Shown here piece after piece: positions 35,866 to 47,413 of a stretch of DNA of 64,000 bases; the first letter of the stretch is position 1; every line of letters starts with the position of its first letter. The notes beneath the pieces are model-generated. The model did not search any database. It saw nothing but the letters and a program-made list of their open reading frames with translations, and had not been told where the DNA came from. Both the position numbers and the translations under genes were made by a program. The DNA is taken from contig NZ_KB849796.1 of NCBI RefSeq assembly GCF_000369045.1, forward strand, positions 124,001-188,000, written 5' to 3'. The stretch comes from Acinetobacter pittii ATCC 19004 = CIP 70.29 (lineage in GTDB: Bacteria; Pseudomonadota; Gammaproteobacteria; Pseudomonadales; Moraxellaceae).

Positions 35866-36312
35866 TTAAGAACCACGGCAATTTGATGGTACATATTTAG
35901 CATTAGCAGCTGAATCTACAGTACATACCCAAGTAATTTGGTTTGTTGGTACAGTCCCAGCAGCAATCGCTGTACCACCTTCAGCGCCGTCATATGGAGT
36001 TAAAGTTAACGTTAAACCTTTTGCTTTATCTGTATATAGAATTTCAATTTTTCCTGTAGTCCCATCTGGCGTGATCGATGCTACATTTTCTGTTGCAGCA
36101 AAGTTAGGAACTCCTACTGCTAAATTCGCAGCACCATTTCCAGCATTTTCAGCAATTGTAGTCTTATAAGATGAAGCTAAATTCAAACCTTCTGTTACTT
36201 TTGAACGAACCATATAATCTTGATAAGCTGGAATCGCGATTGCTGCCAAAATACCAATAATGGCAACCACGATCATGAGTTCAATTAAAGTAAAACCTTT
36301 TTGTGCATTCAT
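35866..36312 (-). CDS. pilA: Major type IV pilin PilA
   Basis: A 148-residue major pilin. PilD should cut after MNAQKG, leaving mature [20 protein letters not shown] with Glu5. The disulfide loop is formed by the cysteines in TWVCTVD and PSNCRGS. The chain ends in serine, the acceptor type for TfpO/PilO glycosylation in group I pilins. Expression probably depends on sigma-54 (see 36375-36390). tfpO follows behind an attenuator-like hairpin but is broken here, so this pilin may be unglycosylated at its end. Confidence 0.96.
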   Translation of the reverse strand: MNAQKGFTLIELMIVVAIIGILAAIAIPAYQDYMVRSKVTEGLNLASSYKTTIAENAGNGAANLAVGVPNFAATENVASITPDGTTGKIEILYTDKAKGLTLTLTPYDGAEGGTAIAAGTVPTNQITWVCTVDSAANAKYVPSNCRGS

Positions 36313-36374
36313 AGCCTTTTCCCCAAAGATTGTATGTATGTTTTTATATAAGCTTTTTCAGCTATTAACTATAT

Positions 36375-36390
36375 AGCAGCATCCATGCCA
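36375..36390 (-). promoter_or_regulatory. Sigma-54 (-24/-12) promoter of pilA
   Basis: On the minus strand TGGCATGGATGCTGCT matches TGGCAC-N5-TTGCW at all but two positions, with GG and GC exactly ten bases apart. It lies about 63 bases before the pilA start. PilS/PilR-activated sigma-54 control of pilA is established in Pseudomonas. Confidence 0.8.
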
Positions 36391-36465
36391 ACTTTTATTT
36401 TAACTAAAAAACAAATACTTATATTAAATTCAACTATTCTTAAATATTAAACAGGTGTAAGTAAG

Positions 36466-36480
36466 TGACAAAAAATGTCA
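36466..36480. promoter_or_regulatory. Palindromic candidate enhancer site 1 upstream of pilA
   Basis: TGACA-AAAAA-TGTCA lies about 85 bases upstream of the -24 element. The identical arms recur at 36588-36602. TGTC-type half-sites suit PilR, which is inferred. Confidence 0.55.
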
Positions 36481-36587
36481 TATAACTTTTTAGGGGAACA
36501 CTTCACGCATAAAAAAAAATAAAATACACAATTCAAAGTTTATATTTATTTATGTGAATAAAATCTCTTTAAAAATAAATAAGTAGG

Positions 36588-36602
36588 TGACATTTTTTGT
36601 CA
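36588..36602. promoter_or_regulatory. Palindromic candidate enhancer site 2 upstream of pilA
   Basis: TGACA-TTTTT-TGTCA is the exact reverse complement of the first site. It sits about 122 bases further upstream and inside a wider GGTGAC/GTCACC dyad. It ends about 60 bases from the stop of the TPM gene. Confidence 0.5.
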
Positions 36603-36660
36603 GTCACCTTTAAAAGTAAAATTCTGAAAATTAGCTAATGTATGAATGCGACGAGGCAGT

Positions 36661-37221
36661 TTAATTAAGAATAATCGGAGCATTCCCCAATTCATTGGAT
36701 TGATCAGGCATGTTTTCGTCATAAAACCGTGACATCACCTCTCCAATTTGTTGCACGCCAATCACTACAGCTTGTTGATATTGCTTTTGCTTCAGCTTTT
36801 GTACTATTGCTTCACAAATCTGTTGCCAGACTTGATCGTTAGTCGCATTTCGAATACCACGATCAAATATGATTTCTACTGTTCGTTCACATAAATTTAG
36901 GTATAACAATACGCCACTATTTAATGCAGTATCCCAAACGCCTAGTTCTGCAAATAACTGCTGTGCTCTTAAACGAGTATTCTGTCTGTAGGCTTGTGAC
37001 ACTGGAATATGGCCTTCAATTACAACCTGTATTTCCCCAATATGCCCATGTTCTGCTTGCTGTACAGCATCTGCGATAGTTTGCTTATCTTGTTTTGAAA
37101 AATAACGACTACTGGCAGGTAAATAGCATAGATGTTTAAACCAACGTTTTATGCTGGGCTCTACAGATTCCTCAATTTTTGGTTGAGTAATAATTTGTGT
37201 TGTTTCTGATGTTGTTACCAT
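36661..37221 (-). CDS. TPM domain protein
   Basis: A 186-residue protein with a TPM (TLP18.3/Psb32/MOLO-1) domain, seen in GEIQVVIEGHIP and ELGVWDTALNSGVLLYLNLCERTVEI-like sequence and the ending EQIGEVMSRFY-like region. No signal peptide or obvious membrane helix is present, so it may be cytoplasmic or peripheral. Its start overlaps the preceding TPM gene by 7 bases. It is third of a lemA-TPM-TPM operon, an arrangement seen widely with no clear biochemical role. Confidence 0.8.
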   Translation of the reverse strand: MVTTSETTQIITQPKIEESVEPSIKRWFKHLCYLPASSRYFSKQDKQTIADAVQQAEHGHIGEIQVVIEGHIPVSQAYRQNTRLRAQQLFAELGVWDTALNSGVLLYLNLCERTVEIIFDRGIRNATNDQVWQQICEAIVQKLKQKQYQQAVVIGVQQIGEVMSRFYDENMPDQSNELGNAPIILN

Positions 37222-38294
37222 GAGCCTGAAGCACCTCCACCGCCAAAACGACCTCCGCCGCCACCATAGCCTCCGCCACCTCCGCCGAAGCCTCCTCCAC
37301 GTCCACCACCAGAACCACTTAAAATGGCCTGTAAAATAAATTGGGCAATTGATGTAATAAGTAAAAAGAAGATACCAAAACCAAGTAGTAAGCTAGTGAC
37401 TAGCCCTGCCCCATTTACAAATCCTGCTACCGCAGCAGCAACCCCTGCTGTAGAGGCACTAAGCGGACGACCAACAATAAACGAACCCACAATTCCAGCA
37501 ACAAGAATAAATAAAGCCATTGTCAGCGTTGTCTGCTTGGCTTGTTGCTCTTCCGCAGCTTGATGTTGGCGTTCTTTTAAATCTTGAGCAGCTTGCTGTG
37601 CTACTTCTGGGTCAAGATTTAAAATTCTTCCGATTTCATCGATACCTGCACTCAAACCTTGGGCATATTGGGCTTGTTTAAAATAAGGTGTAATTTGGTT
37701 TCGAATAATCCGACTTGCCACAATATCCGGCAACACACCTTCTAGGCCATAACCAGTTAGTATTTGTATACGGCGGTCATTTACAGCGACTGCAATGAGT
37801 AATCCATTATCACGTTTAGATGATCCCAATTGCCATTTTTCACCAACACGTAATGCATAATCAAAGATATCTTCTTGGCCAGTGGTAGGAACAATCACAA
37901 TACCAATCTGCGCTTTGCCTTGTTGGTATAAACTTAGAATTTTTTGATCAAGTTGCTGCTTCTCAGCTTCGCTTAAGATATTGGCTTGATCAATAACAGG
38001 CTGGTTTAAAGTTGGCAAACCACGAATTGATTCCCCATCAGCCATATCATTAGTAACCTGGACTTGAGGAGCAGGACTTGAAGCAGCTTGCCCCTCTAAT
38101 TTAGTTGCAGCAGCTTGAGTTTGTTGCTTTTGTATAATTTTGCCAGCAACTACTGCATCAGCCTCATCGGTAGCAGTTGCAATATTACTTTCACTCCATG
38201 CCGTATTCTGAAAAAGAACACCACAACAGAGCAAAATTAAGGTCGAAATAAAGACCTTAATTTGCTTTGATTGAAGCAATAGAGTATTTCTCAT
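37215..38294 (-). CDS. TPM domain membrane protein with glycine-rich tail
   Basis: A 359-residue protein. A signal or anchor segment (about 11-32) precedes a periplasmic TPM domain (about 95-230) with RGLPTLNQPVIDQANILS, GKAQIGIVIVPTTGQED and GLLIAVAVNDRRIQI. Two hydrophobic segments (about 255-335) then lead to a very glycine-rich end closing GGGGASGSW. YgcG-like proteins share this layout. GGAGT precedes the ATG. It lies 24 bases after lemA. Function is unclear; membrane-associated roles are proposed for the family. Confidence 0.85.
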   Translation of the reverse strand: MRNTLLLQSKQIKVFISTLILLCCGVLFQNTAWSESNIATATDEADAVVAGKIIQKQQTQAAATKLEGQAASSPAPQVQVTNDMADGESIRGLPTLNQPVIDQANILSEAEKQQLDQKILSLYQQGKAQIGIVIVPTTGQEDIFDYALRVGEKWQLGSSKRDNGLLIAVAVNDRRIQILTGYGLEGVLPDIVASRIIRNQITPYFKQAQYAQGLSAGIDEIGRILNLDPEVAQQAAQDLKERQHQAAEEQQAKQTTLTMALFILVAGIVGSFIVGRPLSASTAGVAAAVAGFVNGAGLVTSLLLGFGIFFLLITSIAQFILQAILSGSGGGRGGGFGGGGGGYGGGGGRFGGGGASGSW

Positions 38295-38318
38295 ACGGCA
38301 CTCCTTTGATTTATAAAA

Positions 38319-38909
38319 TTAATCAAAAGAAACTTTTGGAGCCTGTTGTGCAGATGCTTCTGCAGAGAAATTGGCTTTTGGATGCATACCAATTACTTTT
38401 GCTGTTACTGCCTGAGGGAACTGACGCACATATGAGTTATAGTCTTGTACTGTTGTAATATAACGATTACGTGCAACAGCAATACGGTTTTCAGTACCTT
38501 CAAGCTGAACTTGTAATTCTTGGAATTGAGTATTGGCTTTCAAATCTGGGTAATTTTCCGAAACAGCAATGAGTCGAGATAATGCCCCTGTTAATTGACT
38601 TTGAGCCTGTTGATATTTTTCAAGTAAAGCCGGATCTTCTAAAACTTCTTTATCAACTTTTAAACCTGCAACATTAGAACGAGCCTGTGTTACTTCGGTT
38701 AATACTTGCTCTTCATGCTTAGCATAGCCTTTAACGACGTTTACAAGATTTGGTACCAAATCTGAACGACGTTGATATTGGTTCTGTACTTCAGACCACG
38801 CTGCTGTTACAGCCTCATCTTTTACTTGTAGAGTGTTATAGCCACATCCCGAAAACAGTAAGGTACTGGCAAGTGTTGTTGCGATCGCAAATTGTTTCAA
38901 CGTTTTCAT
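38319..38909 (-). CDS. lemA: LemA family lipoprotein
   Basis: About 196 residues of a LemA-fold helical bundle. The lipobox FSGC suggests a lipid-anchored protein, and YNTLQVKDEAVTAAWSEVQNQYQRRSDLVPNLVN (seen as two adjacent blocks) is the family signature. The ATG at 38909 is chosen. A GTG at 38915 is closer to the GAGGA site and is a real alternative. It is first of a lemA-TPM-TPM operon. Function is unknown. Confidence 0.88.
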   Translation of the reverse strand: MKTLKQFAIATTLASTLLFSGCGYNTLQVKDEAVTAAWSEVQNQYQRRSDLVPNLVNVVKGYAKHEEQVLTEVTQARSNVAGLKVDKEVLEDPALLEKYQQAQSQLTGALSRLIAVSENYPDLKANTQFQELQVQLEGTENRIAVARNRYITTVQDYNSYVRQFPQAVTAKVIGMHPKANFSAEASAQQAPKVSFD

Positions 38910-39038
38910 CGGCACATTATCCTCAAGTTTTTCTTTATATTTTTAACCTCTTTACCTGATTGTATGATGAATTAGGCATTATTGTGTTGCTTTTATTTTA
39001 TTGATTTTAAAAACCGGACTTTTAAATCCGGTTATCTA

Positions 39039-39926
39039 TTAGCTCAATCGCTGATCTTTTTCTTGTTCAAAACTTGCCATTTGATATTCTTCTGCTAAAG
39101 AACTTTTCCAATAATTAACCATCCTACCATAATCTTTTTGGCTCGGATGGAAGTCTTTTTTGTAATATGCGAAGTATTCTGGCATTAACTGAACAAGCAT
39201 CTTCATCAGCAAATATAATCCAAATAAATTACCCCCAATTTTAGGTAAGCTATTCCATTTATCTTGCCAAAATAAACGAGTTGTCCCATAAAAAGCGAGA
39301 CTCGCAAATCCTGTAGTGACGCTACGCATGAGTAAACGACGGATATGATCATCACCATATACATGTTGATAAACATCAAATGCAACCGAACGGTGTTCAA
39401 TTTCTTCAATCGCATGCCATACCCAAAGTTTTAGCGCATCTTCATCTAGCGTCTTTAATAACTCTGGGTGCTGTAAGACATATCCCCCAAGTAAAGCAGT
39501 GAAATGTTCAAATGCACAGGTCAATGCCAATTGCAGCTTAGGTGGAATTGTTCTTAAATATTTATCGCGCTCATTTAGCCAATTTTGAAAACTGTCCAGA
39601 TTATAATCATCCCGTCGCCAAGCTTCATTAAACTCACTATGTGCTTTGGAATGCATGGCCTCTTGTCCAATAAACGCTGCAATTTGTGCTTGTAGTTGAG
39701 GATCTGAGACTTTATCACGCACATTACGTACGCTATTTACAAAAAATTGCTCACCCACCGGAAACGTTGATGAGAGTGCAGTTAAAAAATGCGACATGAC
39801 GGGTGAATTTGCAAAATAGTGCCGCTTAATCGCCTTTGGATTAAATTCAAGACGACGCACTGTAATACCCAACGCTTTTCGACGATTTAAATATGATTTT
39901 TCTGCCGTCATACCTGCGATGTTCAT
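39039..39926 (-). CDS. Predicted metal-dependent hydrolase (PF10118 type)
   Basis: About 295 residues. Ferritin-like ligand motifs, GQEAMHSKAHSEFNE near residue 90, CAFEHFTALLGG near 140, and HAIEEIEHRSVAFDVY near 170, place it in the PF10118 'metal-dependent hydrolase' family, whose substrate is unknown. Glu and His in these motifs would bind a metal pair. The ATG at 39926 after AGGTG is preferred to a GTG at 39935. It is monocistronic between the lemA operon and gltBD. Confidence 0.82.
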   Translation of the reverse strand: MNIAGMTAEKSYLNRRKALGITVRRLEFNPKAIKRHYFANSPVMSHFLTALSSTFPVGEQFFVNSVRNVRDKVSDPQLQAQIAAFIGQEAMHSKAHSEFNEAWRRDDYNLDSFQNWLNERDKYLRTIPPKLQLALTCAFEHFTALLGGYVLQHPELLKTLDEDALKLWVWHAIEEIEHRSVAFDVYQHVYGDDHIRRLLMRSVTTGFASLAFYGTTRLFWQDKWNSLPKIGGNLFGLYLLMKMLVQLMPEYFAYYKKDFHPSQKDYGRMVNYWKSSLAEEYQMASFEQEKDQRLS

Positions 39927-40047
39927 ATTCAACACCTACTGTATTGAAGAAGGAAGTTTCGAGTATGTCGCGAGCTTTAAACGCTAAAAAGGGCAAAAAA
40001 GCTTATTATATTTGCCAAAAACATCAAAGTGACTAATGGTAGATAAT

Positions 40048-40078
40048 AAAAAAGCCTACTTGAAGTAGGCTTTTTTTA
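40048..40078 (-). terminator. gltBD terminator
   Basis: AAAAGCCTACTT pairs with AAGTAGGCTTTT; T-runs exist on both strands. It lies just after gltD. Confidence 0.9.
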
Positions 40079-40099
40079 GTCATTTAACAAATATCTTTA

Positions 40100-41590
<1,491 letters not shown>

Positions 41591-44500
41591 TTATTGTGGG
41601 TCAGCTTGTGTTGTTTTCAAAAGCGTTTGCAAGTTAGCAGCTTTTGGTTTCACAAGCCAGAATTTACGGCTGTAGAAATCGAACTCATTGCGAATTTTAT
41701 AAGCCCAAGCACTACCAGTTTCTTTGATATGCTCATCGATAATACGCAACAAGAACTCTTTATGATCTTCCATAGATTCTGTTGAAATACGATTTAAATC
41801 AATTAACTCGTGGTTGTAGTAATCTACGAAGTCATTATCGAGGTCAAGTACATAAGCAAAACCACCAGTCATGCCAGCACCAAAGTTATGGCCTACTTTA
41901 CCAAGTACAGTCACAACACCACCTGTCATATATTCACAGCAGTGGTCACCCGCACCTTCGATTACAGCAAATGCGCCAGAGTTACGAACTGCAAAACGCT
42001 CACCCGCTGTACCTGCTGCAAAAAGCTTACCACCAGTTGCACCATACAAACAGGTATTACCAATAATTGCTGTATTTTGTGTTTGGAAAGGTGAACCTTG
42101 TGGTGGGAAAATCGAAATACGACCACCCGCCATACCTTTACCTACGTAGTCGTTTGCATCCCCTTCAAGACGGATGTGTAAACCACCAGCATTCCATACA
42201 CCAAGAGACTGACCAGCTGTACCAGTTAAGTTCATTACAACTGGGTGTGCTTCCATACCCAAGTTGCCATAGCGACGAGCAATTTCACCCGAAACACGAG
42301 CACCGATTGAGCGGTCACAGTTCACGACGTTGAAGTTGAACTGACCACCAGCGCTTGACTCAATTGCAGGAAGCATTTCAGCGACCATTCTCTCAGCCAA
42401 TACACCTTTATCAAATGGTGCATTACCTTCTACTTGACAGTATTGTGCTTTACCTTCAGCAGAAGGATGAGAAGTTAACAGAGCGCTTAAATCAAGGTGA
42501 GCATGTTTTTCAGTTTCACCCGGCAATACTTCAAGTAAATCAACACGACCAATTAAGTCTTTCAATGAAGAAACACCCAATGCAGCTAACCATTCACGAG
42601 TTTCTTCCGCAATAAAGTGGAAGAAGTTGATGAGCATTTCTGGCTCGCCAATATAGTGCTCTTGACGTAAATGATCTTGTTGAGTTGCAACACCGGTTGC
42701 ACAGTTATTTAAATGACAAATACGGAGGTATTTACAACCTAGAGCGATCATTGGTGTTGAACCAAAGCCGAAACTTTCCGCACCTAAAATTGCTGCCTTG
42801 ATTACATCAAGACCAGTTTTTAAACCACCATCAGTTTGTACACGTACTTTTCCACGCAAGTCGTTTACACGAAGTGCTTGATGCGCCTCACTCAAACCTA
42901 ATTCCCATGGAGAACCCGCATGGTGAATTGAAGAAAGTGGAGATGCTGCGGTACCGCCGTCATAACCTGAAATGGTAATAAAGTCCGCATATGCTTTTGC
43001 AACACCAGCAGCAATCGTACCTACACCCGGCTCAGATACCAATTTTACAGATACCATTGCTTTAGGGTTAACTTGTTTCAAGTCAAAAATTAACTGAGAC
43101 AAATCTTCAATTGAGTAAATGTCGTGGTGTGGAGGAGGTGAAATTAGCGTTACACCCGGTACCGAGTAACGTAAACGTGCGATTAAGCCATTTACTTTAC
43201 CACCCGGTAACTGACCACCCTCACCTGGTTTCGCACCTTGAGCAACCTTAATTTGCAATACTTCAGCAGAAGTTAGGTATGCAGGAGTTACACCAAAACG
43301 ACCAGATGCGATCTGTTTGATTTTCGAGTTACGAATTGTTCCGTAACGAACAGGATCTTCACCGCCTTCACCAGAGTTTGAACGACCGCCAATCGTGTTC
43401 ATCGCGATTGCGATTGCTTCGTGTGCTTCTGGAGACAGAGCACCTAAAGACATCCCTGCCGAGTCAAAGCGAGGCAAGATATCTTCAACTGATTCAACTT
43501 GCTCAACTGGAATTGAGTTCGTTGTTTTTAACTTAAATAAGTCACGAATAGTCGCTACTGGGCGGTTATTCACCAGCTCAGCATATTCTTTAAAGTCTTC
43601 GTATTTACCAGAGCGAACGGCTTTGTGTAATGCATTAATTACATCTGGGTTGAACGCATGGTACTCTTTATCAAATACGAATTTAAGTAATCCACCTTGA
43701 TCAATTGGCTTACGATTTGACCAAGCTGTCGCTGCTAATTTTTTCTGGTCTTTTTCAAGGTCAGCAAATGTTGCACCCTGAATACGACTTGGAACACCTA
43801 AGAAACACTGATCTACCACTTCTGATGATAAACCTACTGCTTCGAATAGCTGACCGCCACGATAAGAAGCAACTGTAGAGATACCCATTTTTGAAAGAAC
43901 TTTTAATAAGCCTTTCTCAATACCTTTACGGAAGTTTGCTTGCGCATGAATTGGGTCACCTAAAAGCTCACCTTTAGCGATCAAGTCATTGATCACGTCA
44001 TATGCAAGATATGGGTAAACTGCGGTTGCACCAAAACCAAGTAATACCGCAAATTGATGCGGATCACGTGCAAAACCAGTTTCAACCATGATGTTCGCAT
44101 CAGTACGCAGGCCAGTTTTGATGAGGTAATGATGTACCGCACCTGTTGCAAGTGCTGCGTTTGCTGGCAGCAAACCTTGACGGATATTTTTATCTGTTAA
44201 AACAATTAAGGTTTTGCCATCACGAACCGCTTGCGCCGCTTCTTCACAGATACGTGTGATCGCAGCTTGCAAGCCTTCTTCTTCGGCATAGTTTAAATTG
44301 ATATCAACTGCTTCATAACCCGGACGCTCAATGCTACGGATTTGCTGCATTTTTGAATTTGACAATACAGGGCTAGAGATGATGATACGATCAGCATGCT
44401 CAGGGCCTTGCTCAAATACATTCTGCTCACGACCCAAACAGGTTTCAAGCGACATTACAATTGACTCACGTAGCGGGTCAATTGGCGGGTTCGTAACTTG

Positions 44501-46072
44501 AGCGAACTGTTGACGGAAGTAATCTGTTACGTGGCGTACTTGACGAGACAATACAGCCATTGGCGTATCATCACCCATAGAACCAACAGCTTCTTGTCCG
44601 CTTTCAGCAATTGGACGTAACAACTGGTCGCGCTCTTCAAATGTCACCATAAACATTTTTTGAGCCGCTTTTAAAGCGTCGCCAGTTAAGCCTTTATCGA
44701 CTAATTGCTCTTCAAGTTCTGGGTTTGCATTTAAACGAATCGCATGATCACGCAACCACTCACGGTACGGACGCATATTTTTCAAATGTGTACTAACATC
44801 TTTAGTATCAAGTACTTTGCCTGTTAAGGTATCAACTACCAAAATTTGGCCAGGACCTACACGACCTTTAGAAACTACGTCTTCAGGCTCATAACCCCAA
44901 ACACCGATTTCAGATGCCAAGGTAATGTAATCATTTTTGGTAATTACCCAACGCGCAGGACGCAAACCGTTACGGTCAAGCATACAGATCGCATGACGGC
45001 CATCTTGAATAACGAGACCTGCTGGGCCATCCCAAGCTTCCATATGTTTAGAGTTGAACTCATAGAATGCGCGTAAGTCTGCATCTAAAGTTTCTACGTT
45101 TTGCCAAGCTGGTGGTACGAGCATACGTAATGCACGGAATAAATCCATACCACCACCGACTAAGATCTCAAGCATGTTATCTAAGCTTGAAGAGTCCGAA
45201 CCCGTACGGTTAACGATTGGGTTAAGCTCAGTAAGACCTGGTAATAATGGGTTTTCAAATTTAGGAGTACGCGCCAGCGCCCAGTTACGGTTTGCTGTAA
45301 TTGTGTTGATTTCACCATTATGAGCAAGGTAACGGAATGGTTGAGCCAACGGCCAACGCGGCAATGTATTAGTAGAGAAGCGTTGGTGGAATACCACGAT
45401 ATGTGATTTTAAACGCTCATCAGCTAAGTCTGTATAGAACTCAGCAATTGCAGCCGGCATCATCAAGCCTTTATAGCTGATTACTGTCGAACAAAGCGTA
45501 GTCACATAGAATGACGGATCATTTTGTAATTGTTGTTCTGCACGACGACGTGCCAAGAATAATTTACGGTTAAATTCAACTTCAGTTACGCCCATTGGAC
45601 AGTTCACAATGACCTGTTCAAAAGCTGGTAAAGATTGAAGCGCAATTTCACCTAATGCATCGTTATTTGTAGGGACAACACGCCAAGCCAGTACACGTAG
45701 GCCATCTGACTCGATTTCTTTCGTTAAAATATTTTTAGAATGTTGCGCTAATGCCGGATCAGTATTTAAAAATACAGTACCCACAGCAAAAATTTCACTC
45801 AGTGTAATATCACTCAGTTTTTTTGCTTCATCACGGAAAAATTGCTTTGGCATCGCCAATAATAAGCCGCAACCATCTCCCGTCTTGCCATCTGCGGCAA
45901 TACCACCACGGTGCGTCATGCAACTTAAACTGTGAATCGCGGTTTCAACTAGATGATGACTTGATTCACCCTTCATATGGGCAATCAGTCCAAAACCACA
46001 GTTATCCTTAAACTCATCAGGTTGATATAAACCTTGAGCGGGAGCTACAGTATTAGGCGATGGCATGTGCAT
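41591..46072 (-). CDS. gltB: Glutamate synthase large subunit GltB
   Basis: A 1493-residue GOGAT large subunit that makes two glutamates from glutamine and 2-oxoglutarate. After a short propeptide, the class II amidotransferase cysteine is in [10 protein letters not shown] near residue 26. The FMN domain carries [16 protein letters not shown], and [20 protein letters not shown] lies in the synthase site; a 3Fe-4S pattern is near [21 protein letters not shown] repeats mark the C-terminal domain. The ATG at 46072 after GAAGG is chosen over a TTG at 46111. It heads gltB-gltD. Confidence 0.96.
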   Translation of the reverse strand: MHMPSPNTVAPAQGLYQPDEFKDNCGFGLIAHMKGESSHHLVETAIHSLSCMTHRGGIAADGKTGDGCGLLLAMPKQFFRDEAKKLSDITLSEIFAVGTVFLNTDPALAQHSKNILTKEIESDGLRVLAWRVVPTNNDALGEIALQSLPAFEQVIVNCPMGVTEVEFNRKLFLARRRAEQQLQNDPSFYVTTLCSTVISYKGLMMPAAIAEFYTDLADERLKSHIVVFHQRFSTNTLPRWPLAQPFRYLAHNGEINTITANRNWALARTPKFENPLLPGLTELNPIVNRTGSDSSSLDNMLEILVGGGMDLFRALRMLVPPAWQNVETLDADLRAFYEFNSKHMEAWDGPAGLVIQDGRHAICMLDRNGLRPARWVITKNDYITLASEIGVWGYEPEDVVSKGRVGPGQILVVDTLTGKVLDTKDVSTHLKNMRPYREWLRDHAIRLNANPELEEQLVDKGLTGDALKAAQKMFMVTFEERDQLLRPIAESGQEAVGSMGDDTPMAVLSRQVRHVTDYFRQQFAQVTNPPIDPLRESIVMSLETCLGREQNVFEQGPEHADRIIISSPVLSNSKMQQIRSIERPGYEAVDINLNYAEEEGLQAAITRICEEAAQAVRDGKTLIVLTDKNIRQGLLPANAALATGAVHHYLIKTGLRTDANIMVETGFARDPHQFAVLLGFGATAVYPYLAYDVINDLIAKGELLGDPIHAQANFRKGIEKGLLKVLSKMGISTVASYRGGQLFEAVGLSSEVVDQCFLGVPSRIQGATFADLEKDQKKLAATAWSNRKPIDQGGLLKFVFDKEYHAFNPDVINALHKAVRSGKYEDFKEYAELVNNRPVATIRDLFKLKTTNSIPVEQVESVEDILPRFDSAGMSLGALSPEAHEAIAIAMNTIGGRSNSGEGGEDPVRYGTIRNSKIKQIASGRFGVTPAYLTSAEVLQIKVAQGAKPGEGGQLPGGKVNGLIARLRYSVPGVTLISPPPHHDIYSIEDLSQLIFDLKQVNPKAMVSVKLVSEPGVGTIAAGVAKAYADFITISGYDGGTAASPLSSIHHAGSPWELGLSEAHQALRVNDLRGKVRVQTDGGLKTGLDVIKAAILGAESFGFGSTPMIALGCKYLRICHLNNCATGVATQQDHLRQEHYIGEPEMLINFFHFIAEETREWLAALGVSSLKDLIGRVDLLEVLPGETEKHAHLDLSALLTSHPSAEGKAQYCQVEGNAPFDKGVLAERMVAEMLPAIESSAGGQFNFNVVNCDRSIGARVSGEIARRYGNLGMEAHPVVMNLTGTAGQSLGVWNAGGLHIRLEGDANDYVGKGMAGGRISIFPPQGSPFQTQNTAIIGNTCLYGATGGKLFAAGTAGERFAVRNSGAFAVIEGAGDHCCEYMTGGVVTVLGKVGHNFGAGMTGGFAYVLDLDNDFVDYYNHELIDLNRISTESMEDHKEFLLRIIDEHIKETGSAWAYKIRNEFDFYSRKFWLVKPKAANLQTLLKTTQADPQ

Positions 46073-46527
46073 AGCGTACCCTTCTTTCAATAAGGCTCTT
46101 TCGAGCGTCAAACAAACAACTTCTTTTTGCGATAGTGCCTACGGACGACAGTTAGCTCAATGTTTCACAAAAAAAATTTTTGGGCTGATAAGCCAATATA
46201 CGCTGTTCCATTTTTACGTACACTGGTTTTTGCTAGAAAAATGTTTTGACTTATTTCGCACTCTTTTAAAGCAGTTCGACCCCTCGACCCTGCATAGAAT
46301 TTACTCTTTAGAGCGCTAAAATAGTTTACAGCACATTAATAAGCACAAGAATAAAGCAAAAACTATGCCAATGTTATTTTTTGCAATTAAGTATTTATAA
46401 TTATTGAAAATAGATCGATTTTATTCGCGTTATCATTTTAATAAATGACTAAATATGCACCACAGGTGATCAAAAAATATATATAACCATTATTATTGCA
46501 CCATATTTGTGCGATACATCCTTATAA
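46073..46527. other. 455-bp region upstream of gltB
   Basis: No plausible gene. The gltBD promoter should be here on the minus strand but no clear -35/-10 is seen. A GGTCGA direct repeat (minus strand, about 46272-46291) and a GGCTgataaGCC hairpin near 46177 are the only marked structures. No terminator is visible after the SPOR-like gene, so read-through into gltB is possible. Confidence 0.4.
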
Positions 46528-47397
46528 TTAATTACCTCTTGTGCCCTCATTTGTTGCATTTTTTACTGAAGGTTCTGTTGTACGATTCTGTTGAGCCTTT
46601 TTAGCCACATCAACTGCCGAATTAGACTGATGTACATCCACAACATTCCCCTCAGCATCTCGACGAATAATCGTTGTACGAGTTGTAGAGTTTGTGGCTG
46701 GAGCCGCCACTTTAGGTTGTGTAGCCACACCGCCTCCTATGAGTAAGGACTCATCAATTTTAGGCAGAGCAGCTGGACGTAACCGCACTTCATAAGTTTG
46801 GCTAATACCACCCTTCATTTCATCCACCCCTAAATCATTGACTAATGGCGCATAGGTCGAAAATTGTTGCGGTTGGGGTTTAATTGATTCAGGTAAATCA
46901 AGATTAAGTTGGGTTAACTGCTGAATTGCATCTTCAGAACGTTTAAATACACCATATGTCAAAACATATTGTTCAGATTGCTTATCTCCGCTTAAACGGA
47001 AGTAGATAAATTTATTTCGTTCTGGACGATTTTTTAAAAAGTTTTTAATAATATCTTCATCAGACGCACGGAAAAGCTCAAGCGTCCATTGTTTCTTGTT
47101 TTCATTAATAAATTTTGTACCGCGGAACTCTGCCTCATGTTGACCAGAAGCAACCGTACGGGTTGTTAAATCAAGAGGTCTAACTTCATCAGCTAAAGCC
47201 CCTAAATTAGCCGTTGTTGCTACCTTCTCTGGCTGAATTTGCACTGGGGCATCTGAATCAGCTGATTTTTCAACTTCAACCAGCTTTTTACTATCGGTCA
47301 TTACCCAAAAAATAAAAGCGAGCAACAAGCAGACGATACCACCCACCAACCAGATATATTGTTGAACATTCTGCCAAAGTGTACGTGATACAGTCAT
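46528..47397 (-). CDS. SPOR-like membrane protein (DamX-like position)
   Basis: A 289-residue bitopic protein. A cytoplasmic start is followed by one helix (about 15-33), a linker, and a SPOR-like fold (about 100-185: KQWTLELFRASDEDIIKNFL and YVLTYGVFKRSEDAIQQL). SPOR domains bind denuded peptidoglycan at septa. The gene lies 16 bases after aroB, the place of damX in many gammaproteobacteria. The C-terminal tail is rich in T, N and R and looks disordered. The SPOR assignment is by fold pattern and so only probable. Confidence 0.7.
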   Translation of the reverse strand: MTVSRTLWQNVQQYIWLVGGIVCLLLAFIFWVMTDSKKLVEVEKSADSDAPVQIQPEKVATTANLGALADEVRPLDLTTRTVASGQHEAEFRGTKFINENKKQWTLELFRASDEDIIKNFLKNRPERNKFIYFRLSGDKQSEQYVLTYGVFKRSEDAIQQLTQLNLDLPESIKPQPQQFSTYAPLVNDLGVDEMKGGISQTYEVRLRPAALPKIDESLLIGGGVATQPKVAAPATNSTTRTTIIRRDAEGNVVDVHQSNSAVDVAKKAQQNRTTEPSVKNATNEGTRGN

Positions 47398-47413
47398 GTG
47401 TTACCTTAATTTA

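Noticed and set aside
41782..42615. Several overlapping plus-strand frames opposite the 3' half of gltB
   Set aside because: All are low-complexity antisense shadows of a highly conserved glutamate synthase gene.
46272..46291. GGTCGA direct repeat upstream of gltB as a regulator site
   Set aside because: Only two short half-sites, no known match, and the promoter position is uncertain.
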